NCBI GenBank assembly: GCA_023375675.1
Contig: JALQBC010000007.1
Span: 558,001 to 622,000, forward strand
DNA length: 64,000 nt
Source: Cytospora piceicola
Taxonomy: Eukaryota; Ascomycota; Sordariomycetes; Diaporthales; Cytosporaceae
Direction of reading: 5' to 3'
The notes under the pieces are model-generated. The model saw only the letters and a list, made by a program, of their open reading frames with translations, made no database searches and was not told the origin of the DNA. This document shows, piece by piece, positions 54,160-64,000 of the stretch; the first letter of the stretch is position 1, and each line of letters starts with the position of its first letter. The translations under genes were made by a program, and so were the position numbers.

Positions 54160-57100
54160 TTACTCGATGTCTCGGACGAGCCGGGCACCAACCCAAGCAT
54201 ATAGGTAGTTGCGCTGGTACCAGTTGACGCTAAGTGTGGGTTGTCAATACACTGCATAATCATCACGAAGCCTTCCAGGGCGGGTACTTACAATGACTTC
54301 CTCCCCGCGACCCTGGGGTGTGTAGCCCACGAGCCTCCGAGGACGATGTTGTGTTTCTCGTCGAAGAAGTCGGCTATAGTTTTGGAAATCAGTCTCCCAT
54401 CCCCAAAATCTCATCCGCTGCAGGTATGTGTCCACGACTCACCAGTATAAAGAGGATACAAAGCCATGGGCTCGAAGCCATCCCATTTCCTGAGAGGAGA
54501 GCTAGTCCACTCCCAGACGCCACCCATCTCGCCTTGGCCACACAGGCGGTTTCCGTTTGCCGTGACGGAGGTGGGATGCCAGTGTTGGAACCCAACGTTA
54601 GCCCCGTCCAGGTCGATGAAGAGATCTTCATCGACGGGGTCTCCCGAACCTCGTAATGGTGGCGACTCCTCGACACCATCATTGATGAGGTGACTAGTCA
54701 GGGGTACAAGTTAGAAACCCGATCAATAATGCAGGGAAGTTCGCTTGTGGGGGCATACCCGTTCACGGCAGGAACCGTCTTCCCGAGCTTCCTCTCGGCC
54801 TCCACCCTTTTGAGGGCGTCCACGTGCGTGTAGATGCTCCGCGTCTCCTCGAAGGTGGGAATGCGGCCGCCCATCCACGAGGCGCAGCCCGCCAGCTCGT
54901 TGTATGAGGCCCACATCGGCCAGTCCAGGGCATACTTCAGGGGAACGAGGCCATACATTGTCCGGACAGCCTTCTCGTCCAGGAAGGAGCTTGGTAATGA
55001 CGCGTCACCCCCGTGACCGTTCGCGCGGGAGTGACCGTTCATATTATGCCCGTTGACGTGGTTAGAATCTGTGGATCCATTCGTGTTGACGTGACCATTC
55101 AGTTCCTGGCCGGGTGTTACCTCTGCCCAGGATGCCGGGATGTGGGTGGCCTTGGTGGCATACAGGTATCGCGCATACTGTTCTCGCGTTCAGCTTTTAT
55201 GTTCTCGACTTGATCAGTGCATGTTGAATTTTGCTCACATCCTCGTTTGTAATCGGTCTACCCTGGGCCTGGAAAGCGTGCACTTTGACCCTCCTCCGAG
55301 GCTTCTCATTGTCCCTGGAACTCATTAGCATATGAACACGACCAGATCCCATCCACGAGCATCGCTTACCATCCATAAGGACGGTCGACATCAGTGCCAT
55401 CCTCCGGATCATCTATGCCAATAGTGATCTCCTTCGCCGGAACATCAAACCATTGATTTGGAACCCGGGCAGCCCGTGCCTTCTTCGCCATCTCCTCGAA
55501 ATTCGGCTGCACTGTATGAGGCGGCGAGAGGGTCTTCTCGCTCTGGAGGAGCATGTACAGCAAGGTTTCGAGATGCATAACTTCATGTTCAAAGCCGCAC
55601 CAGATCGCTCTCCCTATGTCACGCGGAATGTTCTGGACCCCTCCATCGTACAAGCCTCGTAGTCGTCCGCGAACCTTTTCCTGGTAGGCCAGCATCTCCT
55701 CGATCGGGGGCCACTCATCCGGAACCACTGAATGAGAGTGGCATTGGTCGGGATCGTCGACATCTGGGTCAATGCCTCGCTCGAAGATGGAGGCATACTT
55801 GGTAGGCTCGGTAGGAGGTGACTCGGTCGTCTTGTTCAGCTGAATGTCGAGGAATGTTGGGATATGCCCAATGTAAAAAATGCATGCATTCCGAAGCTCG
55901 ATGGGTTTATCAAGAAGTTCCTCTCTGGGGATCATGTTCCTGGTTACAGTGTCCCACGCTGTCCATAGGCCCTCCCAGTCGCCCAGTGTTGGCAGGGAGG
56001 ACGAAACGTAAGCAGCCGGGATCAGGCTAAAGGGCATTTTGGGTTTAGCCAGCATGTGGAGACCTGCAGGCACAGTCGGTCAGATGAGATGCCGCCAACT
56101 GGGTGAAAGCTTCTGGAAGCCAGTAGGATTGAGCTTCTAATTAAACCAGTTTTCGAACGCAGGGCTCATGAACACACACACACCCGAGCCCCGCAGCCGG
56201 AGGCATCAGCAGACACACATGCAGCCAGAGGTTGCATGCCTCAGGGTTGATATGGGGCTCTTTCGGGGCAAAAAATGGATCACGCGATACTTATGGTGCC
56301 ATGAGCGTGGGGGAGACACGATTTTCTCTCGGTCGTGTTTCGTGTATGTTGAAAAAGCAGTTGTGCATGGAAAGACTGGGGTTGAACAATGATATAATGT
56401 GTAATGTGGAAATAGGTGTGGACTCACCGTACTCATCTCCCAGCGCCCACTGGTCAACTGTTGTCATACCAGCCATGTTCCACAGCTTGCTAGCAGCTAC
56501 TTGCGAGTATTTTAGGCTCTGTTCCACTTGGACGCGCTCGTTGGCTTTGATCGTTTCTCCAAGGACAACCACGTCCTTGACTGGAGAATAGAAGGCTTGA
56601 TGCCGTCCACCTCCGTCGTCATAGACATATTCGCCAATGACCTGCCAGTCTTCAAGGTTGAAAGCTTCTTCGCCAAGAATTTTATTGGCTTGAAGAAGGC
56701 CGTTAAGTATGAATCTATGAGAGTGGCTCAGTTAGGATGCACATAGGGGAATATAAAGAGAAATGGATCTTACTCGTGAGTTACACCCTTGCGGTCTGCT
56801 CGTATCCCAAGGAAAAGTCAGTATGGGTCAGGATCAAATTGATTTCTCCGAACTGACCGTTGTATGCGTGACTGCAACAAGAATTAGCTATATATGTACT
56901 GGAGTTTTGAAGATGGGGTAAGAGCATACTAGACCTTGTCCGGGTCCTCACAAGAGTCAAGGCCAACCAACATAGTGTCCCCAGGGCTTAGAACATCCGC
57001 AAAGCACCTCAGAAATCCCGGTGCCTCATCGCGGTGGAAATTGCCTGTGGTATTCATCAGTGTTCCAGGCCTGAAAAAGAATAATTAGGACATATTTCCA

Positions 57101-57861
57101 CTTACCAATGCTCGACCCAAGAGACAGCACACATTTCGAGCGTTGAAGGTTAGAGGAACGTTTCAACCAATCCCTTCCGTCGTCATAGGTGCCCCATAGT
57201 CCGTGACTCCGGACATGTTTGTAAACAGGAAGCTGGGCTAGGGTCCTTTCGAGCTCCTTCCGGGACAGATCCAAGGCGTAGTAATCGACGTTCTTTCCGG
57301 TTCTTTCGATAGCCTCTAGCAGTAAGTTGACCTTTCGCAAGTTTCTGTCAAATTAGCGTAAGGGTGTGTGTTATGAGGTGGAAGCAGGTCGTTTCAGATA
57401 ACAAACATACCCACTTCCGAGTTCGATGACCATAGAATTGTCAGGGATCCATTTCGCGATCATGGAAGCCGAGTCCTTCAGCACACGGATCTCGTCGTTT
57501 GTGAGGTAGTACTCATCCAGGTATGTGATCTAGTATGATAGGCGGAATGTTAGCTGCTAGCATGAAGGCGTAACCACAGGTGGTGGTGGTGGTGAGAGGC
57601 GAGTCTTGCCTCCTCAAATAGCTGAAGGCCTCGCTCGTCATATAGAAGGAGAGTTGGAAGCTTTCTGGGTCCATCCTTGGGCTTGAAGAGGGTGTTGATT
57701 TCGTCCTTGAGGTTGATCTCAACAGCTGCGCAACGTATATCAATGATGTCTAGAACGTTCTCGTGGTGTGTAGAGGCTGCTTTTTGGGCGCCTGTTTTGG
57801 GGACCTTCTTGGTAGAAGCGAATGCAGTAGGCAGACCAGCGGTGTCAGTTGTAACAGCCAT
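54160..57861 (-). CDS. egt1: Ergothioneine biosynthesis protein Egt1
   Basis: Thirteen exons keep frame and give 879 aa: 57861..57610, 57529..57411, 57344..57106, 57044..56930, 56871..56858, 56795..56774, 56714..56428, 56063..55370, 55314..55239, 55177..54759, 54693..54443, 54373..54292 and 54229..54160. The N-terminal EgtD-like methyltransferase has VIELGSGNLRKVNLLLEAIE and makes hercynine from histidine and SAM. A DinB-type part carries HEVMHLE, the HxxxHxE iron ligands. The C-terminal FGE-sulfatase-like part (GGRIPTFEE, NRLCGQGEMGGVWEWTSSPL, ATHPRVAGRKSF, GARLVRD) completes the sulfoxide synthase that attaches cysteine. Product: hercynylcysteine sulfoxide, precursor of ergothioneine. Intron 1 has a GC donor (GCAAGA). 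Exon 5 is 14 nt. Confidence 0.94.
56858..56871 (-). other. 14-nt micro-exon of egt1
   Basis: TCACGCATACAACG lies between a TTGCAG acceptor and a GTCAGT donor. It supplies His-Ala-Tyr-Asn and joins PDKVY to DRKGVTHEF. Reading through the following intron hits a stop, so the micro-exon is needed. Confidence 0.75.
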
Positions 57862-58482
57862 GGTATTTGATATGTGGTATGCAGTAGTGGATGATACGGA
57901 AACGAATCAAGAGAGTGAAACAATGACGAAGTGCGGCCTGGCGTTCAGATATATATATTAAAAGGAACTTGAAAGTGACACGACTGTTTTGCCGGCAAGT
58001 AATTGGATTTGGGGAAGGCAAAAGAGTACCGACTAGGTATGTGTTTTTTGAGGACAAGACTATTAAGTAAGAATGGCGGTTTGAGGTGAGATCGAGGCTT
58101 GACTTTCAATGTCCTCCATCGCCCGGAAAATGGATTCAATGGAATGACTAGCCGAACATGTGGTCCCGTGGTCCCGTCGTTCCGCCGTAAAGTAGGTGTA
58201 GCTTGGACATCCAACAGTAGCCAGCATGCAACATCCCGGCGCATCATGAAGCTCCAGGTCCCGCATAAAAAGAAGGTCCATGGGCCCCGAGGCCGTGGCT
58301 GGAGTGCCATTATACGTACCCATCCAGTCATCCCGAGATTATCCCTTAAAAATCTGTCAGTCGAGGGAGCTGGGGGCTGTGTTGTAGGCCGGGGGCGGAG
58401 GGGGGTGGGCAAGTGTATGTTTGACCCGAGAACCGCTTGTAATCGATCCATCATCATACATAGTGTCATTGTTGACTGTAAG

Positions 58483-58506
58483 TACTGCGTACTGCGTACT
58501 GCGTAC
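58483..58506. repeat. Heptamer tandem repeat (TACTGCG)
   Basis: Three complete copies plus a partial copy occur in direct tandem. Confidence 0.9.
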
Positions 58507-58976
58507 AAACACAGCAGTAGCGATTGGAGGGAAGCGGTCAGCAACAAAGCATCAGCGGCGTCAAGGAAGGGCGAAAGGAATCCCAAGACCAAATAAAGGT
58601 TTGTAATAAGATGCAGCTGACGATGTGCTACTTGTCTGAAGCATTGGAGGCCAGATGGGGGCAAGATGGGGGTTGAGGTCAACGGAGCCAGTCATCGATT
58701 ACGGAATCCATTATGCGCATCAAAACCAGTGTAACGCCCGCCTTGCAGCCCCACGCTAGGGCGTTTAGTGGATTCCCCGTCAGGTGGTCGCTGGGTGGCC
58801 CCAAGCAGCCCAAGCTGCAGTGGCCCGGCCTGGCGTACCTGAACGTCATGTCACATCAAGGCCTCGGCGATATGATACCTACAGTAGGTATGGTTATAGA
58901 TTGTGTTTGATCCTTACCTACAGCAAAACACGGACGGGCCCGGACGTACAGGAGACCTTACGGTTCGGTAACCAAT

Positions 58977-59018
58977 TTTTTCTTCTTTTTCTTCGTCTTC
59001 TTCTTCTTCTTCTTCTTT
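58977..59018. repeat. Pyrimidine TTC-rich microsatellite
   Basis: The plus strand reads almost only T and C, mostly TTC units. Confidence 0.85.
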
Positions 59019-59957
59019 CATTGCATTCCACATCATTTCAATCACGTCTCACAAGCATACTCATAGCACATGGCAACAACACAGTACTGTGTATACAGTG
59101 ATACTCGACATGCCACTACGTGGTAATGGAACCCGCGGAGGCCCAGGACGCCTTACCATATCATGACGTTGTCCTGCATACCTAGCTGCCGGCTACGGAA
59201 ACGATGCCCCTCCTTGACATGCGAGGATCTGATCATCTCGGCATACACACAGAGCCGCCTGCGACCCGCGAGGCTGTTTTTTTGCCTTGATGGCAGGCTT
59301 GCTTCTCAGCCCAAGGGGACTGACAAACCTGAAAACAGCCCTGAGTTCCGGCTGACCGGTTGGAAGCCCCGCCGCCGTGCGCCGCCTGAGGGTCCGAGCC
59401 GAAATGCTACTCATACTGGTATCAGTCCCCGTCCGTCCTACATACTGCATACCGTACGGTGTGTAGTAACCCGGCCAAAGCATGTGTATGTACGAATATC
59501 CGTGTACTGTGTACGTCGTCTCCTGCCTGTCATAATGGTATTATTATGATTTGCAACCATGGACACCTACTGCCCTCCAGGGATTATCCAGACTGGCGCA
59601 CATGGTTTTGTGCATATATGTATGGTGCCCCGATTAAATCGAAAACACCCGACTGGTCCGTCGTCGCTGCGGGGGTCGGGCACGTTCTGACGATCTGATC
59701 AGCAAATGTCCAACAACACCAGAAGGTGACATTGGTGGCCCTCCCTTTAATCATATCGTCTGTGTCAATGATACTACCACGGCTCGGGATGCCTGCAGAG
59801 GCTACCTAGGTATCTCGCGCGCATGTTCTACGATGCGCACCATCTCTTGCCTTTCCCACGTTGCAGGAACATGGACGACGGATGTTATGCCGCCCCTGCC
59901 CGAGGAACCGAGACCTAACGGCATATGTACCTACCTGGGTGGATATGTATGGTAAGC

Positions 59958-59990
59958 CTACCTACCTACCTAGGTACCTACCTAGGTACT
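59958..59990. repeat. TACC / TACCTAGG repeat cluster
   Basis: Several ACCT units run into two CCTAGG centres, giving partly self-complementary DNA. Confidence 0.85.
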
Positions 59991-60702
59991 CAAGTATGGC
60001 AGCAAGGTACCCAGGTACCGGTGCATTTCCTTCCGCCAGCTGACTTATGACACCTGCCACTTTAGGAGAGCTGACAAAACACGGGGTAAAGCAAGCTGAT
60101 CTCTTCCCACAACGGCTCTCCCGGAGCAAGACGAAACGGGTGACGGACCGTCTGCAGAGTTGCATCGAAGCTTGCGAGCTTACTGTACAGATTACACTAT
60201 ACTATACCATGTAGTATACAGATATGTCACCGGGGCAGTGAGTGGTTGCATGTGATCAATATGAATCGGAGCCGGTGGCACCTTGAAACCGGCCCCGCCC
60301 CGACGAAGCAACGGCCCCGCACCGTCCAGATGTCCCGTGATATTGTGATATATACACATGGTAGTACTACAATTGCTTCTTTCGGGTTTTGAGCCACTGA
60401 TGGTCCTTAACAATTGTCCGTCGGGCATGATGCTTGCTTGCTTGCCTTACCCACATGAGCCCAGTCGAAAGATAATACTTACTTACTTAAGTATTAATCG
60501 AACTTGGGATGTCATTATGTAAGCGCCGAACCTCGAGCCCGTACTTTTCATGTACCTAAGTACCCATACCATGGAAGTCAAGTAGTAGGCAAGAGTCACC
60601 TGATGGCGCGTAGCCGTGCCTTTCAAAGGCTCGACTCTACTATCAACTTCTAGGCAGAAAGGCGCGTCACTTACACGTACCTAGGGTGACTACCTACCTA
60701 CC

Positions 60703-60728
60703 TACCTACCTACCTAGGTAGGTAGGTA
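60703..60728. repeat. Perfect 26-bp palindrome of TACC/GGTA units
   Basis: Thirteen-base arms of repeated TACC units meet at CCTAGG and continue as GGTA units. All 13 pairs match. Further TACC units extend only to the left. Confidence 0.9.
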
Positions 60729-61630
60729 AGCACTTGATACTTGGGTATTGACATGTGGCGTCATGAGGATCCTGGTCACAGCCCTGCTTACCTAGGTACC
60801 TACTAACTAAGCTACTAAACCTCGCTGAGAATAGTCCGTCTATACAAAGTACATTTCCCAACATGCGTACAAACAGGTAGTTCATGTTACTGCATCACCA
60901 AGTCAGGCTTACCCTACTCAACCAGGTCCAGGTGCCTGGGTAGGTTGAATCTAGAGGAATCTAGGGGACCAAGCCCGAATGCTCATGTTAAGAGCCAGAG
61001 CGTTGAGGTTTGAAATGTGGTTGTTGACTGTTGAGATTTGGGGTGTTGAGATCCAGGTTCAGATCCTCCAGACAGGGTTCCTCCAGACTTGGTCCCTCCA
61101 GACTTCTCTACGCCGACTGAATGTACTTGCTACATAGGCTAGCGGCACCTACCTCTAGGTGCTCAAGTACCTAGGTAGGTATATACCATCTGTGCACGTA
61201 TCTAGGTACTTGAAAAAGTAAGCAGAAACCTGCCGGGGTTACTCGCACCTGCTTATCACTGCACGCCCAAGCTACTGAGTTGTAACATGCGCCCTCACGG
61301 TGAAGTGGCCTGCATGTCTCTTTTCTGGACGGGATGTCCATCGAGGGAGATTAAACAGAACAAAAGACGAAGCAAACAGCTCCCGCCATGGTTATGCAGG
61401 TTCGAAGGCGGTTGCCGCCTAAATAAGGGGTGCGGCCTTTCGAAGTACGTGAAGCACAACAACTCATCCCTTCCTTATCTGGAATCTGAAACGCTATACG
61501 GACAACACTCCACCCCATCAACAGTTGAGCATGATGGCCTTGTCATAATCTGACTCATAAGTCCTATAAATTGTCCTTTTTCAACTCCCACCAAAGGGAG
61601 AAAGAAAAGGAACAAGAACCAAGAATCATC

Positions 61631-62912
61631 ATGTCTGAAGGAAGCCTCAAGACGTACCGTGGCAACTGCCATTGTGGTGCCTTCGTCTACGAGGCCAAAC
61701 TACCCGAGATCAAGTCGTACGACGAGTGCAACTGCAGCATCTGCCACAAGCTTGGTTACGCTTGGTTGTTTCCAGGCCAAGGGAACTTCGACGTTGTCAA
61801 GGGCAGCATCGATGGCTTGACGGCGTACACCTTCGGCAACGGTAAATACATATACCGCTTCTGCCCCGACTGTGGCACGGCGGTCATGGCGGATATGCCA
61901 GACCAACCTCCTGAGATGAAGATTGGTATCAATGTCAGTAGAGCCTTTCTCAAAAGTACACCGTCTGGGTGAATTGGTCGTGCTGACTTTGCTCTAAAGG
62001 CGCGTGCCATCCAGAACCTGAATATCTGGTCCTTGGAGGTCAAGCCGTGGGTTGAACTCTCCTAAAACCTCGAGTATTACTGTTTGCTGAACATCCAAAA
62101 GATATGATGGCAAATCTAGGCCGCCCTCTTACAGCCCTCCTGCCCACAAGGGCCCAGAGCCAAGCGTGGAGTTTGAGGGTGGGAAGACCTGTATGTGATA
62201 ACCCCAGGACTACTACCCATGGCTTTGGGGCCAGGCTACAACCCAGACCTTGTCCATATGCTGACGCCGAAAAGACCACGGGAGCTGCCACTGCGGAGTC
62301 GTGACTGTCGCCGTCAAGCTCAAGAAGCCCCTGGAGGCGATGGACATCTCAGTCCACGAGGAGAGGATCGTTGAGTGCAACTGCAGCATATGTGCCAGGG
62401 CAAGTACCTTCATCCGCTCCTGGGTGAAGTCTTCCAGTAGATTCCCTGCTGGCATAGTACCAGTCTAGCTAACTTGTCTTCAAGGGAGGCTACGTGTGGG
62501 TTTACCCTCAAAAGCAAGACTCCGTTATCGAGGGCAGAGAGCATCTCTCCAGCAGTGTGTTCAACACTGGAGTCCTGTGCAAGCCCTTCTGCAAGTACTG
62601 CGGAGTCCATGTCTGCAACGACCACAATACGCTTACAGGTACGTTACTTTTGTTAGGCCACCATAAATTGTCATTCTGCAGCACCAGCGACATATCGTTT
62701 GTGTGCAAAAGATGGAGAAGATGACAGTCCTAACTTTATTTACAGATGAAGAGGTCGAGAACTTGAGTGACGCTGCCAAGGCCTTTCGCGAAAGCATACT
62801 TAACTTGCGAGCAATCAACCTGAGAGTCCTGAACGACTTCGACTGCAAGGTTTTGAAGACCAGACAGGTTAATGGGTGGAACGAAATCCCGCCACCATAC
62901 GTAAACCCCTGA
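61631..62912 (+). CDS. Tandem GFA-domain protein (CENP-V/GFA family)
   Basis: Six exons, 61631..61933, 62000..62046, 62102..62190, 62275..62399, 62485..62638 and 62746..62912, give 294 aa in one frame. Copy one reads YRGNCHCGAFVYEAKLPEIK, ECNCSICHKLGYAWLFPGQG and RFCPDCGTAVMADMPDQPPE, then INARAIQNLNIWSLEVKPYDG. Copy two reads YHGSCHCGVVTVAVKLKKPL, ECNCSICARGGYVWVYPQK and PFCKYCGVHVCND, then ILNLRAINLRVLNDFD. Each copy has the CHC, CNCSIC and CxxC zinc ligands of the GFA fold. The family includes glutathione-dependent formaldehyde-activating proteins and CENP-V; substrate unknown. The intron at 62400-62484 uses a GC donor (GCAAGT). A shorter transcript ending at a TAA at 62063 could encode copy one alone. 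Confidence 0.85.
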
Positions 62913-63331
62913 GTCGCCTACGAGCCAATCTGTCAGAGACTCTCCCTTAACACCCCCTCGAAAAAAGAAAATCTGTTTCTGTTCTGTAGCTGCGGGGGGC
63001 AGGAGGAAGACCCGACCAGAATAATTGCCAGATGGACAGGCTTGCTTCATAATATTGATAGCGAGATTCTTGATGGCCTGTGGGACACAGTCGGTCCAGG
63101 AATGACATACGACGACAACGAAACGATTACAAAGGAGGACCTGGACTTCACAATAAAATTGGGTGACCGATTCGTGTCTTCGTGCGCAGGTAGTATCATA
63201 GTCTCGTGTGCAATATGGAAGTGGATGGTACCGAAACCTCAACTACCTGGGTATGTTCCTGCGTGAACCTGAACTCCAAGAATCCTCCCGCCCGAAGAAA
63301 GATCTCGCCTCCACGCCCAGTTTCGTTCGGC
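62913..63331. other. Convergent intergenic region
   Basis: These 3' flanks have no recognised coding signal. The stretch around 62955-62975 is A/G-rich. Confidence 0.45.
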
Positions 63332-64000
63332 TCAGAACTCCGTGCCGCAGCTGGGGCCTCGCTGAGGGTCAGCAGTGACGGCTGCGCCCATGATGTCGCC
63401 TCCGTCGGCGCCCGGGCCGGACAGGAGGTCGAAGATGCCGCCATAGGGGCACTTGTTGATGATCTGCTCCGCAAAGCCGACGCAGACGTCCTGTGGTCGC
63501 CCATTAGTTGGTGAGCTGCTCTTCTAGACAACAAAGACAAGAGCTTGTATTGAAAAGAGGGACAAGGCGGTTGGTTGAATCCGTCATAAGGAAGTGCATT
63601 GCAAGCGTGAGGCCGTTGAGGTATGGCTCTCTGAACATTGCAGAGGACACCACGTACTGCATCCGCGTAGGTCTTGGAAGGGATCGAATGTACTTACGTG
63701 AGAGAGGTTACCCGTGTCCCTGCCGTCAGGGACACTGGTAATGGTCACGGAGAAGTGGAAGCTGTTGTCGCTATTGTAGTCGCCTGTCTTCTCGACACAG
63801 ATGCAGACATTCAGCTGGTAACGGTCAGCTTGAAGCATCTTGGCAAAGGGAAACAGACATAGAGCCACGGGAAAAAGAGCAAGTGTGTGTCGGCTTCGGT
63901 TGAAGTAGCAGAGTGGCTTACCACCTCGCCGACCTCCCAGGCGCCAGTGTCGACGTCGCAGGCATTGGAGTCGAGAGCGTCGTAGATCTGCTCGGTCGTG
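63332..64000 (-). CDS. Cysteine-containing, probably secreted protein, C-terminal part (runs off right edge)
   Basis: Exons >64000..63922, 63814..63698 and 63490..63332 join in phase. They encode TTEQIYDALDSNACDVDTGA then WEVGEV, next LNVCICVEKTGDYNSDNSFH then FSVTITSVPDGRDTGNLSH, and last DVCVGFAEQIINKCPYGGIF up to a final CGTEF and TGA at 63332-63334. Six cysteines in about 118 residues and a beta-rich pattern fit a small secreted disulfide protein, but the N-terminus and any signal peptide lie beyond the edge. I do not recognise the family and assign no function. The exon junctions are plausible but rest on frame and GT/AG sites alone. Confidence 0.62.

Larger units (their letters stand above)
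57862..61630. other. Long gene-free region with repeats
   Basis: This 3.8-kb stretch has no recognised gene. A 245-codon minus-strand frame at 57945-58682 lies in the egt1 upstream region and looks accidental. The rest contains a TTC-rich tract (58980-59018), a heptamer repeat (58483-58506) and the densest cluster of TACCTAGG words in the window, especially 59800-60010 and 60540-61205. Confidence 0.55.

Noticed and set aside
56761..56860. Apparent frameshift and stop in egt1 after KVYHAYN
   Set aside because: Explained by an intron with a GTCAGT donor and GAGCAG acceptor that restores DRKGVTHEF; no lesion is needed.
58483..58506. Heptamer repeat as a CRISPR-like or regulatory array
   Set aside because: Only about 3.4 direct copies without spacers; a plain minisatellite.
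57945..58682. 245-codon minus-strand frame upstream of egt1
   Set aside because: No family, odd composition, and it lies where the egt1 promoter should be.

Overview
The window looks like nuclear DNA of a filamentous ascomycete (Pezizomycotina, probably Sordariomycetes). The evidence is dense short introns (about 50-190 bp, GT...AG with CTAAC-like branch sites), Pezizomycotina-type genes (divergent histone H4 variant, ergothioneine synthase EGT1, fused MogA-MoeA protein, SVF1, fungal-type OPT transporter) and a high density of the palindromic octamer TACCTAGG between genes. No bacterial operon structure, rRNA, CRISPR array or intact transposon was seen. All exon junctions below were read by eye from GT/AG sites, reading frame and family similarity, and their lengths were checked to keep frame.

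Layout. 0-13 kb: a partial disordered protein at the left edge (-), mitochondrial ribosomal uL11m (-), SVF1 (+), a histone H4 variant (+), TYW1 (-) and a HIRAN-SNF2-RING ATPase (+). 13-17 kb: a 17-exon OPT transporter (-). 18.7-21.5 kb: a bZIP-basic-region/ankyrin protein (-) and an AYR1-like SDR (-). 21.5-27.9 kb: a gene-poor, partly AT-rich block holding a decayed P450 (-) and a frameshifted membrane-protein remnant (-). 28-31 kb: cysteine dioxygenase (+) and a GNAT-like protein (+). 31.6-46.7 kb is a conserved housekeeping block: an unknown disordered protein (+), BUB3 (-), GPN2 (+), POP5 (-), cnxE/gephyrin-like (+), an unknown repeat protein (+), V-ATPase c'' (-), TFIIA gamma (+) and a TMEM42-like transporter (+). 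46.7-49.7 kb holds relics, including a broken prokaryote-like radical-SAM gene. 49.7-57.9 kb: a coiled-coil protein (+), a NECAP-like endocytic protein (-), eIF2B alpha (+) and EGT1 (-). 57.9-61.6 kb is gene-free and rich in TACCTAGG. 61.6-64 kb: a tandem GFA-domain protein (+) and the C-terminal part of a cysteine-containing protein (-) running off the right edge.

Most neighbours are divergent or convergent pairs, so several share short bidirectional promoter regions (uL11m/SVF1, TYW1/SNF2, BUB3/GPN2, POP5/cnxE, VMA16/TOA2, NECAP/eIF2B alpha). Links between genes: CDO consumes cysteine and EGT1 uses cysteine and histidine. No secondary-metabolite cluster is evident. The most unusual items are the H4 variant, the basic-region/ankyrin fusion, micro-exons of 13, 14 and 16 nt, two GC-AG introns, the dead radical-SAM gene and the TACCTAGG repeat family.
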